From Sphingomonas sp. (GTDB lineage: Bacteria; Pseudomonadota; Alphaproteobacteria; Sphingomonadales; Sphingomonadaceae): a stretch of DNA of 64,000 bases. Both the position numbers and the translations under genes were made by a program. The stretch's first letter is position 1. Every line of letters starts with the position of its first letter. The notes below the pieces were generated by a model. It made no database searches and was not told where the DNA came from. It worked only from the letters and a program-made list of their open reading frames with translations. The stretch is taken from the NCBI GenBank assembly GCA_021732445.1, contig JAKFUZ010000009.1:124001-188000 (forward strand), given 5' to 3'. This document shows, piece by piece, positions 16,919 through 26,013 of this stretch.

Positions 16919-19063
16919 ATGACGATCGTTTATGTGGCCATGATCTGCGGCCTGCTGGCCGTGGTCTATGGCTTCATCACCAGCCAGCAAGTGCTGCGCG
17001 CGCCTGCTGGCAATGAAAAGATGCAGGACATCGCCGCCGCCATTCAGGAAGGCGCGCAGGCGTATCTTGGCCGCCAATATCGCACCATCGCGATTGTCGG
17101 CGTGGTCGTGGCCGCTGTCCTTGCCGTCACGCTGGGCCTTGTTTCCACGGTCGGGTTCGTCATTGGTGCGGTGCTTTCGGGCGTGGCCGGCTATGTCGGC
17201 ATGAACATTTCGGTCCGCGCCAATGTGCGCACGGCCGAAGCTGCGCGCACATCGCTGCAGGGCGGCTTGACGCTGGCGTTCCGCTCGGGCGCGATCACCG
17301 GCATGCTGGTGGCGGGGCTTGGCCTGCTGTCGATCTCGGTGTTTTTCTGGTATCTGGTGGCGCTTGGCGGGCACAAGCCCGGCGACGTCAACGACCGGAC
17401 GATCATCGAGGCGCTGACAGCGCTTGCCTTTGGCGCGTCGCTCATTTCCATTTTTGCGCGGCTCGGCGGCGGCATCTTCACCAAAGCGGCCGATGTCGGT
17501 GCCGATCTTGTCGGCAAGGTGGAAGCGGGCATTCCCGAAGACGATCCCCGCAACCCCGCCGTCATCGCCGATAATGTCGGTGATAATGTGGGCGACTGCG
17601 CCGGCATGGCGGCCGATCTGTTCGAAACCTATGTGGTGACGATTGGCGTGACGATGATTTCGGTCGCGCTGCTGCTCCCCAATGCCGACAAGTTGCTGGC
17701 ACTGATGACACTGCCGCTGCTGGTTGGCGGCGTTTGCATCGTCACGTCGATCATCGGCACCTATTTTGTGCGGCTGGGCGCCAGCCAGTCGATCATGGGT
17801 GCGCTCTACAAGGGTTTCTGGACGAGTGCCGGCCTGTCGGTTCCCGCGATTTTTGCCGCGACTTATTACGTGCTTGGCGACCTTAACGCGCCAGTCAATG
17901 CGTCGAGCTTCCTCGATGGTGGCGCGGCGCCAGTGGCAGGCGGCTTTACCGGCATGGCACTGTTCTGGTGCATGATGATCGGCCTGGCCGTAACGGGCCT
18001 GTTGGTATGGATTACCGAATACTACACCGGCACCAATTTCCGCCCGGTGCGCTCCATCGCCAAGGCGTCGGAAACGGGGCATGGCACCAACGTCATCCAG
18101 GGGCTTGCGATCAGCCTTGAATCGACCGCGGCGCCCACGATTGTCATCGTGGTTGCGGTGATCGCGGCCTATCAGCTCGCGGGCGTCATCGGCATTGCTT
18201 TTGCCGCCACCGCCATGCTCGCACAGGCCGGCATGGTCGTCGCGCTCGACGCCTATGGACCGGTGACAGACAATGCCGGCGGCATCGCGGAAATGGCGGG
18301 CCTGCCCGACGATGTCCGCCACCGCACCGACGCGCTTGACGCGGTCGGCAACACCACCAAGGCGGTTACCAAGGGCTATGCCATCGGCTCGGCAGCGCTT
18401 GCAGCCCTTGTGCTGTTTGGCGCCTATACCACCGACCTGAAGGCGTATTTCCCCAACCTCGTCGTCGATTTCTCGCTTTCCAACCCTTATGTCATCGTCG
18501 GGCTGCTGCTCGGCGCGTTGCTCCCCTATCTGTTCGGGGCGATGGGGATGACGGCGGTGGGCCGTGCGGCAGGCGCAGTGGTGGAAGAAGTGCGCGAGCA
18601 GTTTCGCAACAACCCCGGCATCATGGAAGGCACGAGCCGCCCGAATTATGCGCGCACGGTTGACCTTGTCACCAAGGCGGCCATCCGCGAGATGATCGTG
18701 CCCTCGCTCCTTCCGGTGCTGAGCCCGATCGCGCTGTATTTCATCATCGCGCTGGTGGCAGGGCAGGCGGAAGGGTTTGCAGCGCTTGGCGCCATGCTGC
18801 TGGGCGTGATCGTCTCCGGCCTGTTCGTGGCCATTTCGATGACCTCGGGCGGCGGCGCCTGGGACAATGCCAAGAAGTACATCGAAGACGGCAACCACGG
18901 CGGCAAGGGGTCCGACGCGCACAAGGCGGCGGTGACCGGCGACACCGTGGGTGATCCTTACAAGGACACCGCTGGCCCCGCCGTGAACCCGATGATCAAG
19001 ATCACCAACATTGTGGCGCTGCTGCTGCTGGCGGTCCTCGCTGCGGGCCATATCGGCGGCTGA
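16919..19063 (+). CDS. hppA: membrane-bound proton-pumping pyrophosphatase, K+-insensitive type
   Basis: Couples pyrophosphate hydrolysis to proton export across the inner membrane. The 714-residue protein has about 16 membrane helices and the substrate-site motifs [20 protein letters not shown] and [20 protein letters not shown], plus [16 protein letters not shown]. The GNTTKA motif carries Lys where K+-dependent enzymes have Ala, which marks the K+-insensitive class. The start has GGGGAAGGA upstream. The last nine residues and stop (VLAAGHIGG) are repeated with synonymous changes at 21629-21658, beyond the TonB receptor gene, so the 3' end appears to have been duplicated by an insertion. 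Confidence 0.96.
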   Translation: MTIVYVAMICGLLAVVYGFITSQQVLRAPAGNEKMQDIAAAIQEGAQAYLGRQYRTIAIVGVVVAAVLAVTLGLVSTVGFVIGAVLSGVAGYVGMNISVRANVRTAEAARTSLQGGLTLAFRSGAITGMLVAGLGLLSISVFFWYLVALGGHKPGDVNDRTIIEALTALAFGASLISIFARLGGGIFTKAADVGADLVGKVEAGIPEDDPRNPAVIADNVGDNVGDCAGMAADLFETYVVTIGVTMISVALLLPNADKLLALMTLPLLVGGVCIVTSIIGTYFVRLGASQSIMGALYKGFWTSAGLSVPAIFAATYYVLGDLNAPVNASSFLDGGAAPVAGGFTGMALFWCMMIGLAVTGLLVWITEYYTGTNFRPVRSIAKASETGHGTNVIQGLAISLESTAAPTIVIVVAVIAAYQLAGVIGIAFAATAMLAQAGMVVALDAYGPVTDNAGGIAEMAGLPDDVRHRTDALDAVGNTTKAVTKGYAIGSAALAALVLFGAYTTDLKAYFPNLVVDFSLSNPYVIVGLLLGALLPYLFGAMGMTAVGRAAGAVVEEVREQFRNNPGIMEGTSRPNYARTVDLVTKAAIREMIVPSLLPVLSPIALYFIIALVAGQAEGFAALGAMLLGVIVSGLFVAISMTSGGGAWDNAKKYIEDGNHGGKGSDAHKAAVTGDTVGDPYKDTAGPAVNPMIKITNIVALLLLAVLAAGHIGG
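19043..19063 (+). repeat. hppA 3'-end repeat, copy 1 (inside hppA)
   Basis: Twenty-one bases ending at the hppA stop codon recur exactly at 21638-21658. The three codons before it (gtc ctc gct) are present in the second copy with synonymous changes (gtg ctg gcg). Confidence 0.85.
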
Positions 19064-19113
19064 GGCTGCTGCCGGGCGACGTTGAGAAATCATGCTTGTT
19101 AGGCCGGCTGGCT

Positions 19114-19145
19114 GGCTCGGTGTTGTATTTTCGCAACACAGAGCC
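19114..19145. repeat. inverted repeat between hppA and the TonB receptor
   Basis: GGCTC-G-GTGTTG pairs with CAACAC-A-GAGCC around an eight-base loop. There is no T run after it, so it is not a typical terminator. It could be an operator, a weak terminator for hppA, or an end of the inserted segment. Confidence 0.4.
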
Positions 19146-19221
19146 AGTTGCTGTGGCGCCCGGCTTGTGGCAATTTCGCCAGTGGTAACTACGAACGATA
19201 AAGCCGCTAGGGGAGGATATT

Positions 19222-21606
19222 ATGAAACTGACCGCCAGAACCATGTCGCGCGGCTGTTCGGTGCTCGCGTTGCTGATGGGCTTTGCGCCCGCGGTCGCGC
19301 AGGAAGCGCAGGCGGACAGCCAAAAAGACAATGACATTGTGGTCACGGCGACCAAGCGCGACCAATCGCTGCAAGACGTCCCGTTTTCTATCAACGCGCA
19401 GAGCGCCGCCGACATCGCCAAAACCGGCGCGACGACGCTTGAGGATCTGTCCCGCAACGTCGCGGGGCTCACCATCCAGAATCTGGGGCCAGGCCAGAGC
19501 CAGGTGTCGATCCGTGGCGTGTCGGCGGGCCAGATTGTCCGCGACCAGCCGGGCGTGAAGGAACAGGTCGGTATCTATCTTGATGAATCGGTGATTTCGC
19601 TGTCGCTGTTTACGCCGGATCTTGATCTGTTCGACCTCAACCGCGTGGAAACGCTGCGCGGGCCGCAGGGAACGCTGTTTGGTTCCGGGTCGGTCGGTGG
19701 TACCATCCGCTACATCACCAACCAGCCGAAGCTGGGCAAGACTACGGCAGATTTTGAGGGCGGTGTGAATTTCATTGATGGCGGCAGCGTTGGTGGTGAC
19801 ATCAAGGCTGCGGTCAACGTGCCGCTGGGCCGCACCGCGGCGGCGCGCGCGGTTGGCTATTACACACGCTATGGGGGGTTTATCGACGCGCTGCGACCGG
19901 GCGGTGCTGTCGACCGCAATGTCAATGGCGGCTACCGTTATGGCGGCCGGCTTGCGGTCACCTGGGAACCGCTCAGTAACCTCACCATCACGCCCCGTGT
20001 GATCTATCAACAGATCAACACCGGCGGCTTCAATCGCGAAGAAGTGTTCAACCTTTTCGCGAACCCGTTTACGACCACGCGTCCGGCCGTCACCTTTGCG
20101 CCGCGCCAGCAGTTCTTGCTGCTGCGCGAGCAGTTCAAGGACGAAACGGTGATCGGCGACGGCACCATCAAGCTCGGGCTTGGAGTGGTCGATCTTACGT
20201 CGGTGACGACCTATACCTATCGCAACATTCTTGTGAGCCGCGACGCGAGCGCGCTTACCGGCAGCGTTTCCGTCGATCTTGGTTATCCCGCAGCCGCCGT
20301 CGCGCTCCCGTCCAATCTGCGTGATACGACGCGGGTAAACTCGATAACCCAGGAAGGTCGGCTCGGGTCGACCGGCAGCGGTCCGTTCCAATGGGTGTTT
20401 GGCGTATTCTATTCGAGCACCGACCGTGATTATGCCCAACGTCTGCCAACACCGGGATATGATGCCTTTACCGATGCTACGCTTGGCGCCGGTACCTCGG
20501 CGGCAGTGGCCAATGGCTTTCCAGCTAACTCGCCGTTCAATTCCGATCTTCCCTATAACCTGCGGCAGATCGCGGTGTTCGGGGAGGGTAACTATAAATT
20601 TCTCGACAAGCTGACTTTTACCGCGGGCGGGCGCTATTATGATTATGCCGAGCGTCGCACGATTTCGTCGGGTGGCCTGTTTGCCAATGGTGACCGGGGC
20701 CAGGTTGATCGTACCACCTCAAACGGGTTTACGCCCCGGTTTCTGCTCAGCTACGCGGCGTCAGACGCAGTGACCGTCAACGCACAGGCGTCACGCGGTT
20801 TCCGGCTCGGCGGGGTCAACGATCCGCTGAACGCCAATTTGTGTACCCCCGCTGACCGCGCCATCTTTGGCGGGTTTCAGCGTTATGGCGACGAAAGCCT
20901 TTGGAACTATGAGGCGGGCGTAAAGGCCCAGAGCCGCGGAATCACTTTCAACGCCGCGGTGTTCTACAATGATATCAGCAACCTTCAGACAACCCTTGAT
21001 GCCGGCTCATGCTCGTCGCGTATCGTGTTCAACGTGCCGCGTGCCCATTCTGCCGGTGTTGAGTTTGAACTGAAGGCGCGGCCGCTGCACGGTGTCGATT
21101 TCGGCGTGTCGGGCAGCGTGCTCAACTCCGAGTTCGATTCCACCGTGGTTGACGGTACTGGCGCGGTGATTGGCGGCATTCGCCGCGGTAACCGGCTGCC
21201 AACCGTGCCAAATTTCCAGATTTCCGGCAATGCGACCTACAATTTTGATATTGGCCAGAGCAGCAAGGGCTTTCTGACGGTTGTCGGCCAGCATGTCGGT
21301 AGCCGGTTTACCCAGGCGAGCGATCAGGAGAATACGCCGCGCTCGTTCGTCTCGGGACTGCGGTTTGGCGGCGCATCGGGGACCAACGCCACCGTGGTGG
21401 ATCTGCGGCTGCCAGCCTATCAGTTGATAAATTTCAGCGCCGGCGTCGATTTGCCTAATGCGCTATCGTTTGTGTTATATGTCAATAACATAACCGATAC
21501 GAATGCGTTGCTGTCTTTTGATCGTGAACGCGGCGGGCGCGCCCGGCTTGGTTTTGCGACAAACCAGCCGCGCACTTATGGGGTGACGGTGCGTAAGTCA
21601 TTCTGA
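19222..21606 (+). CDS. TonB-dependent receptor
   Basis: Outer-membrane receptor of 794 residues with a signal peptide (cleavage near FAPAVAQ), a TonB-box region DIVVTATKRDQSLQDVP, a plug domain with VETLRGPQGTLFGSGSVGGT, and a C-terminal beta-barrel ending in a terminal Phe (GVTVRKSF), as needed for outer-membrane insertion. The plug wording fits the Caulobacter/sphingomonad class of receptors for plant or other organic ligands rather than a classic siderophore receptor. The ligand is unknown. The gene is bracketed by two copies of the hppA 3' end, so it was probably inserted here. GGGGAGGA precedes the start. Confidence 0.93.
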   Translation: MKLTARTMSRGCSVLALLMGFAPAVAQEAQADSQKDNDIVVTATKRDQSLQDVPFSINAQSAADIAKTGATTLEDLSRNVAGLTIQNLGPGQSQVSIRGVSAGQIVRDQPGVKEQVGIYLDESVISLSLFTPDLDLFDLNRVETLRGPQGTLFGSGSVGGTIRYITNQPKLGKTTADFEGGVNFIDGGSVGGDIKAAVNVPLGRTAAARAVGYYTRYGGFIDALRPGGAVDRNVNGGYRYGGRLAVTWEPLSNLTITPRVIYQQINTGGFNREEVFNLFANPFTTTRPAVTFAPRQQFLLLREQFKDETVIGDGTIKLGLGVVDLTSVTTYTYRNILVSRDASALTGSVSVDLGYPAAAVALPSNLRDTTRVNSITQEGRLGSTGSGPFQWVFGVFYSSTDRDYAQRLPTPGYDAFTDATLGAGTSAAVANGFPANSPFNSDLPYNLRQIAVFGEGNYKFLDKLTFTAGGRYYDYAERRTISSGGLFANGDRGQVDRTTSNGFTPRFLLSYAASDAVTVNAQASRGFRLGGVNDPLNANLCTPADRAIFGGFQRYGDESLWNYEAGVKAQSRGITFNAAVFYNDISNLQTTLDAGSCSSRIVFNVPRAHSAGVEFELKARPLHGVDFGVSGSVLNSEFDSTVVDGTGAVIGGIRRGNRLPTVPNFQISGNATYNFDIGQSSKGFLTVVGQHVGSRFTQASDQENTPRSFVSGLRFGGASGTNATVVDLRLPAYQLINFSAGVDLPNALSFVLYVNNITDTNALLSFDRERGGRARLGFATNQPRTYGVTVRKSF

Positions 21607-21628
21607 CTGCCGCATAATGTGCAACTTG

Positions 21629-21658
21629 GTGCTGGCGGCGGGCCATATCGGCGGCTGA
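21629..21658 (+). repeat. hppA 3'-end repeat, copy 2 (remnant after TonB receptor)
   Basis: Read in frame this encodes VLAAGHIGG and a stop, the same as the last nine codons of hppA. The last 21 bases are identical and the three preceding codons differ only at synonymous positions. It lies 23 bases after the TonB receptor stop and 25 bases before a strong terminator. It is best read as the displaced original, or an imported, hppA end. Confidence 0.85.
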
Positions 21659-21682
21659 CACGGCTGCCTGCGTAACAAGATG

Positions 21683-21718
21683 AACCCCGCCGGGAAGCGC
21701 TTTTTCGGCGGGGTTTTT
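21683..21718 (+). terminator. intrinsic terminator
   Basis: AACCCCGCCG pairs perfectly with CGGCGGGGTT around a 13-base loop, followed by TTT. It ends the TonB receptor transcript. Because it follows the hppA-end remnant, it may originally have been the hppA terminator. Confidence 0.85.
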
Positions 21719-21818
21719 CATAGCCCGGGCGCGCCGCGCCGCCGCCGCTTCCCTTTGCCAAGGCTTTGGGCTAAAGGCGGCGCCTCTTGTTTTCCCCGAG
21801 AATTTACCAGAGGTTTGT

Positions 21819-22037
21819 TTGGCAAAAGAAGAACTGCTCGAAATGCGTGGCCAGGTGGTGGAGCTTCTCCCCAACGCCATGTTCCGCGTGAAGCTTGAAA
21901 ATGACCATGAAATTCTTGGCCATACCGCTGGCAAGATGCGCAAGAACCGCATCCGCGTGCTTGTCGGCGACGAGGTGCTGGTGGAACTTACCCCCTATGA
22001 CCTTACCAAGGGCCGCATCACCTATCGCTTCAAATAA
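21819..22037 (+). CDS. infA: translation initiation factor IF-1
   Basis: A 72-residue S1-fold protein that binds the ribosomal A site during initiation. The sequence [20 protein letters not shown]... through [13 protein letters not shown] is the standard alphaproteobacterial IF-1 of normal length. The only plausible start is TTG at 21819, with AGAGG upstream, an unusual start for such an expressed gene. It leads an infA-maf-RNase E/G-yacG row that is a common order in this group. Confidence 0.96.
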   Translation: MAKEELLEMRGQVVELLPNAMFRVKLENDHEILGHTAGKMRKNRIRVLVGDEVLVELTPYDLTKGRITYRFK

Positions 22038-22067
22038 GCCGGCGGGCCGCTGACCGTGGCGCGCGCA

Positions 22068-22658
22068 ATGGCTGATCCGGCGACTGCCCCGCCACTGGTG
22101 CTTGCCTCGTCGTCGCCCAGGCGGCGTGATTTGCTGGCGCGGATCGGGGTGGTGCCGTCGCGCATCGCCGCGCCCGATATTGACGAAAGCCCGAAAGCCG
22201 GCGAACTGCCGCGCAGCTATGCGCTTCGGCTGGCGATTGCCAAGGCGCAGGCGGTGCCACGCGCGGCGGGTGAGGTGGTGCTGGCAGGCGATACCACGGT
22301 TGCCATTGGCCGCCGTATCCTGCCGCCTGCCGATAGCGCGGAGGTGCAGCGCCGTCTGCTGGCCCTGCTTTCCGGCCGGCGGCATCACTGCCTGTCGGCG
22401 GTATGTGTGATCGATGCCGGGGGCACGCAGCGGACCCGACTGGTTGACACCGTCGTTACGTTCAAGCGGCTGAGCACGGCCGAACTTGAGGCTTATGTCG
22501 CCTGTGGCGAAGGGCTGGGCAAGGCGGGCGGCTATGCCATTCAGGGGCGCGCCGAGGCGCTGGTGCGCGCGCTTTCCGGCTCTCACTCGGGCGTGATGGG
22601 GTTGCCGCTGTTCGAGACGCGTGCGCTGCTGGTGGCAGCGGGCTACGACCTTGGCTGA
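22068..22658 (+). CDS. maf: Maf-like nucleotide pyrophosphatase
   Basis: House-cleaning nucleotide pyrophosphatase of the Maf/HAM1-like fold. The typical N-terminal LVLASSSPRRRDLLARIG is present, followed by SYALRLAIAKAQAV, VLAGDTTVAIGRRIL (the catalytic Asp region) and GYAIQGRAEALV. At about 196 residues it is a normal length. A GTG four codons upstream (22056) is an alternative start. It overlaps the RNase E/G-like gene by eight bases. Confidence 0.92.
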   Translation: MADPATAPPLVLASSSPRRRDLLARIGVVPSRIAAPDIDESPKAGELPRSYALRLAIAKAQAVPRAAGEVVLAGDTTVAIGRRILPPADSAEVQRRLLALLSGRRHHCLSAVCVIDAGGTQRTRLVDTVVTFKRLSTAELEAYVACGEGLGKAGGYAIQGRAEALVRALSGSHSGVMGLPLFETRALLVAAGYDLG

Positions 22659-23595
22659 GTGGCTGTTCGAGGCCGGGATCGGCGAAGCACGCGCCGCGCT
22701 GGTCTCGGGCGGACAGATCGTGAAGGCGCGGATCGAGCTGCCCGGCGGGTTGAGGGTGGGCACCATTGGCCGGGCGAAGCTTGTCGAGCGCGTCGGCTCG
22801 CAACTGCTCGTGCGGCTGGAAAATGGCGCGGAAGCGATGCTCGCCTGCGCCCCGCCCGGCATAAGCCTTGGCCGCTCGGTAATGGTCGAGATTGTGCGGG
22901 AGGCAATCCCGGAGCCGGGCCGCGCCAAGCGGGCCCGTGCGGTGCTGGCACCCGACGGCGCGCTGGCGACCGATGGGCCGGATCTGCTGGCGCGCCTCAC
23001 CGACAGCGGCACGGCTGTGCAGCACTGCCGGCCCCATGGTGTCGATCTGCTGGAAGCCGCTGGCTGGTCAGAAGTGCTCGACGAGGCGATCTCGGGCAGC
23101 ATTCCCTTTCCAGGCGGTGCGCTGCGGCTGTCACCAACGCCCGCGATGACGTTGTTCGACGTGGACGGCAGCGGCATTTCCGGCCCGCTTGCGATTTCGG
23201 CCGCAACCGCCTGCGCCGCTGCGATCGTCCGGTTCGACATCGGCGGGTCGATCGGCATTGATTTTCCAAGCGTTGCCGGGCGCGCCGCCCGCGCCGCGGT
23301 GGCCGCCGCCATTGATGCGGCGTTGCCACAGCCCTTTGAACGCACGGCGCTGAACGGCTTTGGCTTCCTGCAGATCGTGCGACGGCGCAGCCGGGCCTCG
23401 CTGCCTGAGCTGCTGCGGGCCGATCCGGTGGCGGCAGCGGGCCGGGCCGCGCTGCGGCACATCGCGCGGACACCGCCTGGCGCCGAGGCCCGGCTGCGCT
23501 TTGCGCCCGCCGTCATCGCCTGGCTGCGCGCCCGCCCGACTTATCTCAACGCAGCCCTGGCGCTTGCCGGGGCACCTGTGACGCTGGAGGACTGA
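22651..23595 (+). CDS. ribonuclease E/G family protein, short form
   Basis: A 314-residue member of the RNase E/G family with the S1-like N-terminal part (GTIGRAKLVERVGSQLLVRL) and the catalytic core, where metal-binding Asp residues are expected in TLFDVDGSG and FDIGGSIGIDFPS. It lacks the CPxC zinc-link and the long C-terminal scaffold of E. coli RNase E, so it is a minimal, RNase G-like form. The start is probably TTG at 22651 within the end of maf. It lies between maf and yacG, a frequent arrangement in sphingomonads. Confidence 0.82.
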   Translation: MAEWLFEAGIGEARAALVSGGQIVKARIELPGGLRVGTIGRAKLVERVGSQLLVRLENGAEAMLACAPPGISLGRSVMVEIVREAIPEPGRAKRARAVLAPDGALATDGPDLLARLTDSGTAVQHCRPHGVDLLEAAGWSEVLDEAISGSIPFPGGALRLSPTPAMTLFDVDGSGISGPLAISAATACAAAIVRFDIGGSIGIDFPSVAGRAARAAVAAAIDAALPQPFERTALNGFGFLQIVRRRSRASLPELLRADPVAAAGRAALRHIARTPPGAEARLRFAPAVIAWLRARPTYLNAALALAGAPVTLED

Positions 23596-23601
23596 ACGCC
23601 C

Positions 23602-23811
23602 ATGCCCCGATCCGCCTCCTGCCCGATTTGCGGCAAGCCAGCGAGTGTGCTGCACAAGCCGTTTTGCTCGCGCGGCTGCGTTGACCGCGATCTGCTGCAA
23701 TGGTTGGGCGAGGGCTACCGGTTGCCCGCCGGTCCGGCGGTAGAGGAGGCCGGAGAATTGGAGTCACCGCGCGACCAACTGAGACTGGACAGTGCCGACA
23801 ACGATGACTAA
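23602..23811 (+). CDS. yacG: zinc-binding protein YacG (gyrase inhibitor family)
   Basis: A 69-residue protein with a four-cysteine zinc site, CPICGKP near the start and FCSRGC about 15 residues on, followed by DLLQWLGEGYRLP. This is the DNA gyrase inhibitor YacG pattern and length. It begins six bases after the RNase E/G-like gene and is the last gene before tRNA-Phe. Confidence 0.92.
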   Translation: MPRSASCPICGKPASVLHKPFCSRGCVDRDLLQWLGEGYRLPAGPAVEEAGELESPRDQLRLDSADNDD

Positions 23812-23843
23812 GAGGCCCGCTTCCCGGCACTCGCCGGGGCGAT

Positions 23844-23919
23844 GCCCAGGTAGCTCAGTTGGTAGAGCATGCGACTGAAAATCGCAGTGTCGGCGGTTCG
23901 ATCCCGTCCCTGGGCACCA
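23844..23919 (+). tRNA. tRNA-Phe (GAA)
   Basis: A 76-base cloverleaf. The acceptor stem is GCCCAGG/CCTGGGC with an encoded CCA end. The D arm is GCTCAGTTGGTAGAGC. The anticodon arm TGCGA-CTGAAAA-TCGCA gives anticodon GAA. The T arm is GGCGGTTCGATCCCGTC. All stems pair as expected. No copy of its 3' end was found nearby, so there is no sign of an element integrated into it. Confidence 0.97.
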
Positions 23920-24215
23920 TTTCTCAGGCACATAGCATCGGTCTTTGGTCTGTCGACGATCGGCGGCAAGGTAGCGCAAAGCGCCTACCAATTTGCGCAT
24001 AGTCGTCGTTTGGCGGCGCATCCGGGTCGGCGCGGGCAGCATTAAGGGCGCGGCCAAGCGACGTGCCGATCGGTCATATCTGGTGTCTATCGAAGACCCG
24101 CGCAGCGCGCGCCCGTCCGGCAAAAAGCGTCCGGGTCGCAACCTTGGTCACGCCTCGCAAAACCGGCGCGAATCACAATAGCCGGGTGTCGCCCGGCAAT
24201 TTTTGGATCAGGCGC
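23920..24215. other. intergenic region after tRNA-Phe
   Basis: About 300 bases without a recognised gene. An open frame from TTG 23993 to 24181 gives a basic 62-residue product (MRIVVVWRRIRVGAGSIKGA...) that I do not recognise and consider chance or a remnant. A hairpin terminator follows at 24181. I see no tRNA, IS end or direct repeat here. Confidence 0.4.
24181..24204 (+). terminator. hairpin terminator, plus orientation
   Basis: GCCGGG and CCCGGC pair around TGTCG and are followed by AATTTTT on the plus strand. The T run is only on this strand, so it would stop transcription coming from tRNA-Phe rather than from the orphan gene beyond it. Confidence 0.55.
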
Positions 24216-25712
24216 TCAGGGCGCCCGGCCCGCGGTCAGACCCGAATTATAGGCGGCTTCGACTGCGCTGCTTACTTCGGGGCGGCCAGCGGACGCCGGG
24301 CCGGATTTCTGCGTTGGAACCGCCCTGTTGTTTGCCCCGTCGCCATAGTTGACGTTGGGCCGTGCGCGCGAACCATTGACGCCATAGGGCACCGCGTCCT
24401 TGGCAATCGAAATCGCCGAGCCGATGACCTTTGCAAACGGGATTTCTTTGAGCACCGCAAGCCCAAGCTTGGCCGCGTTGTTGGTGCCGTTTTCAGCCTT
24501 GATTGCACTTTTCTCAATCGCCAGGCCGGCTTCAGACAATGAGCCGATGTAAAAGCCCAGCCGCGTGGCATTTTCATAGCGAAGCCCATCAACGCCGGGA
24601 TATTGGACGCCCTTTGACAAAAACTCGTTCGGCGGGGTTTTGTTGGCGTTCCCGGTCGATAAATCTACCGCAATCTTGCTGAGATAACCGGTTGCGCCTC
24701 TAAAATACTCGGCCTTAATGAAATTGGTCAGTTGTGTGCCGCCAACACTGCTTCCGGCCAATCGATCTTTTCGGCTGATTTGTTCGATGATGCCATTGGT
24801 GTCGCTGCTGAGCAGTTTCTCAAGGCTTGAAGCAAGCTTGTTTGATGTTTCGACTTGCCCAAATGGCGCCTTCGAGTCTCCGGAATTGGACTGGCGGATG
24901 GCGGTCAACCGGTCCACACCGGCGCCAAAGACGCGAGCCTTCAAGACGACATCGTCCGTGCTGGCCGCTGCCTGAAGGATGCCGTCGAACCGTTGCGGGT
25001 TGTAGACCGACGTCACGCCTTTCGAGCCGCCGGCAGTCAAGTTTTCGCCCACGCTGGCCTTCAACACGGCGGTCAGATTTGCGTCGTTCAGGCTGTGCAG
25101 CGCCTTTTGCGCAAAGGCACCGCGCAGCGACCCGACAACGCTCGCCACCGCGAGCGCATCGGCGTCAATGGACCTTGGTCCCGGCGCGCCATTAGTCAAG
25201 TTGTTGCCGACCGCTGTTTTGTTGATGAATTCCAGCTTGGCGGCCGTGCTGGCGTGGTTGGCAATCTGGTCACCGAGCAGTTGGACCGACTCAGCGGCAC
25301 CGCTTTTAGACAGCGACCGGCCGATGCGGGCGAGCGAGCTGCCGTCGAGATTGCGGGCAAGCTCACCATATGCATTGGCGAGCTCGTGGCGCGGCAGGCC
25401 GCCATGGCCGGGAATCGCGATCGACTCGGTCGCTTCTTTGGCAAGCTTGTCGAGATAGCCCAGACGCGAGAGCTGCTGCACCGCCAGCTTGGCGGCTTGC
25501 GGGCTTTGCTTGCTGACATCGACCAGCCGGTTCAGCGCCGAGCGCGCCTCATCGGTGGTGACCGGGTTGCCGAACCCTGAAGCAAGGTCGCGCTTGATGT
25601 CGTTTACGGTGGCAACCGCCAGCGCTCGCTCGGGTGCGACGGCAGCAGGCGCCGCATTTGTTCTGGCTGTCGGGGTAACGGAAACCGGGGTGACGGCTGT
25701 TGCACTAGTCAT
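24216..25712 (-). CDS. orphan 498-residue protein of unknown function
   Basis: I do not recognise this protein. It begins with a disordered Ala/Pro/Thr/Val-rich stretch of about 35 residues (MTSATAVTPVSVTPTARTNA...), has no signal peptide or membrane helix, and is mainly helical with recurring short helices such as ELARNLDGSSLARIGRSL. It appears to contain no Cys and no Trp. The C-terminus is Asn/Gly/Pro-rich. A flexible N-terminus without a Sec signal and absence of Cys are compatible with a secreted effector-like protein, but no toxin or secretion motif was identified. It lies alone between tRNA-Phe and the S10 operon, where translation genes would be expected, and appears less GC-rich than its neighbours by eye. 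Confidence 0.75.
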   Translation of the reverse strand: MTSATAVTPVSVTPTARTNAAPAAVAPERALAVATVNDIKRDLASGFGNPVTTDEARSALNRLVDVSKQSPQAAKLAVQQLSRLGYLDKLAKEATESIAIPGHGGLPRHELANAYGELARNLDGSSLARIGRSLSKSGAAESVQLLGDQIANHASTAAKLEFINKTAVGNNLTNGAPGPRSIDADALAVASVVGSLRGAFAQKALHSLNDANLTAVLKASVGENLTAGGSKGVTSVYNPQRFDGILQAAASTDDVVLKARVFGAGVDRLTAIRQSNSGDSKAPFGQVETSNKLASSLEKLLSSDTNGIIEQISRKDRLAGSSVGGTQLTNFIKAEYFRGATGYLSKIAVDLSTGNANKTPPNEFLSKGVQYPGVDGLRYENATRLGFYIGSLSEAGLAIEKSAIKAENGTNNAAKLGLAVLKEIPFAKVIGSAISIAKDAVPYGVNGSRARPNVNYGDGANNRAVPTQKSGPASAGRPEVSSAVEAAYNSGLTAGRAP

Positions 25713-25878
25713 CTGAAGGCTCCACTTTCTGCCGATCTTGACAGAAGCGCTCTTAGGCCGACACCGCGTGGCCCGCGCTCCGCAAAACGCTTAGGCGCCT
25801 AATCGATCTGGCTATTGTGGCAGGCGCTCGATCGCGGGCAGGCAATTGTCGCGCCGCAAATGGGGGCCAAATGGGGGG

Positions 25879-25907
25879 TTGCAACGGCGCCGGGGGCGGC
25901 ATATACG
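25879..25907 (+). promoter_or_regulatory. candidate S10 operon promoter
   Basis: TTGCAA and TATACG with 17-base spacing. It is the best sigma-70-like pair between the orphan gene and rpsJ and is placed to drive the ribosomal cluster. Confidence 0.55.
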
Positions 25908-25982
25908 CCCGCTTCCGTTCGATTCTTCCGGTCACAAACGCCGGAGCGGTCGCGCACGTCGCTATTTGTGTAAACAACAACC

Positions 25983-26013
25983 AAAGAGCCGCTCGCAAGG
26001 CGGCCCGCTCTTT
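25983..26013 (+). terminator. leader hairpin before rpsJ, possible attenuator
   Basis: AAAGAGC pairs with GCTCTTT, enclosing an inner CCGC/GCGG stem. The descending arm ends in TTT, giving terminator-like form. It sits 15 bases before the rpsJ ATG, where an S10-leader attenuator would be expected. Confidence 0.4.

Noticed and set aside
16847..19093. Long open frame antisense to hppA (about 748 codons)
   Set aside because: It mirrors the codon periodicity of the GC-rich hppA gene, has a His/Arg/Asp-rich composition with no family features, and hppA itself is certain.
23993..24181. 62-codon open frame after tRNA-Phe
   Set aside because: TTG start, no ribosome-binding site, no family resemblance; possibly a remnant but not supportable as a gene.
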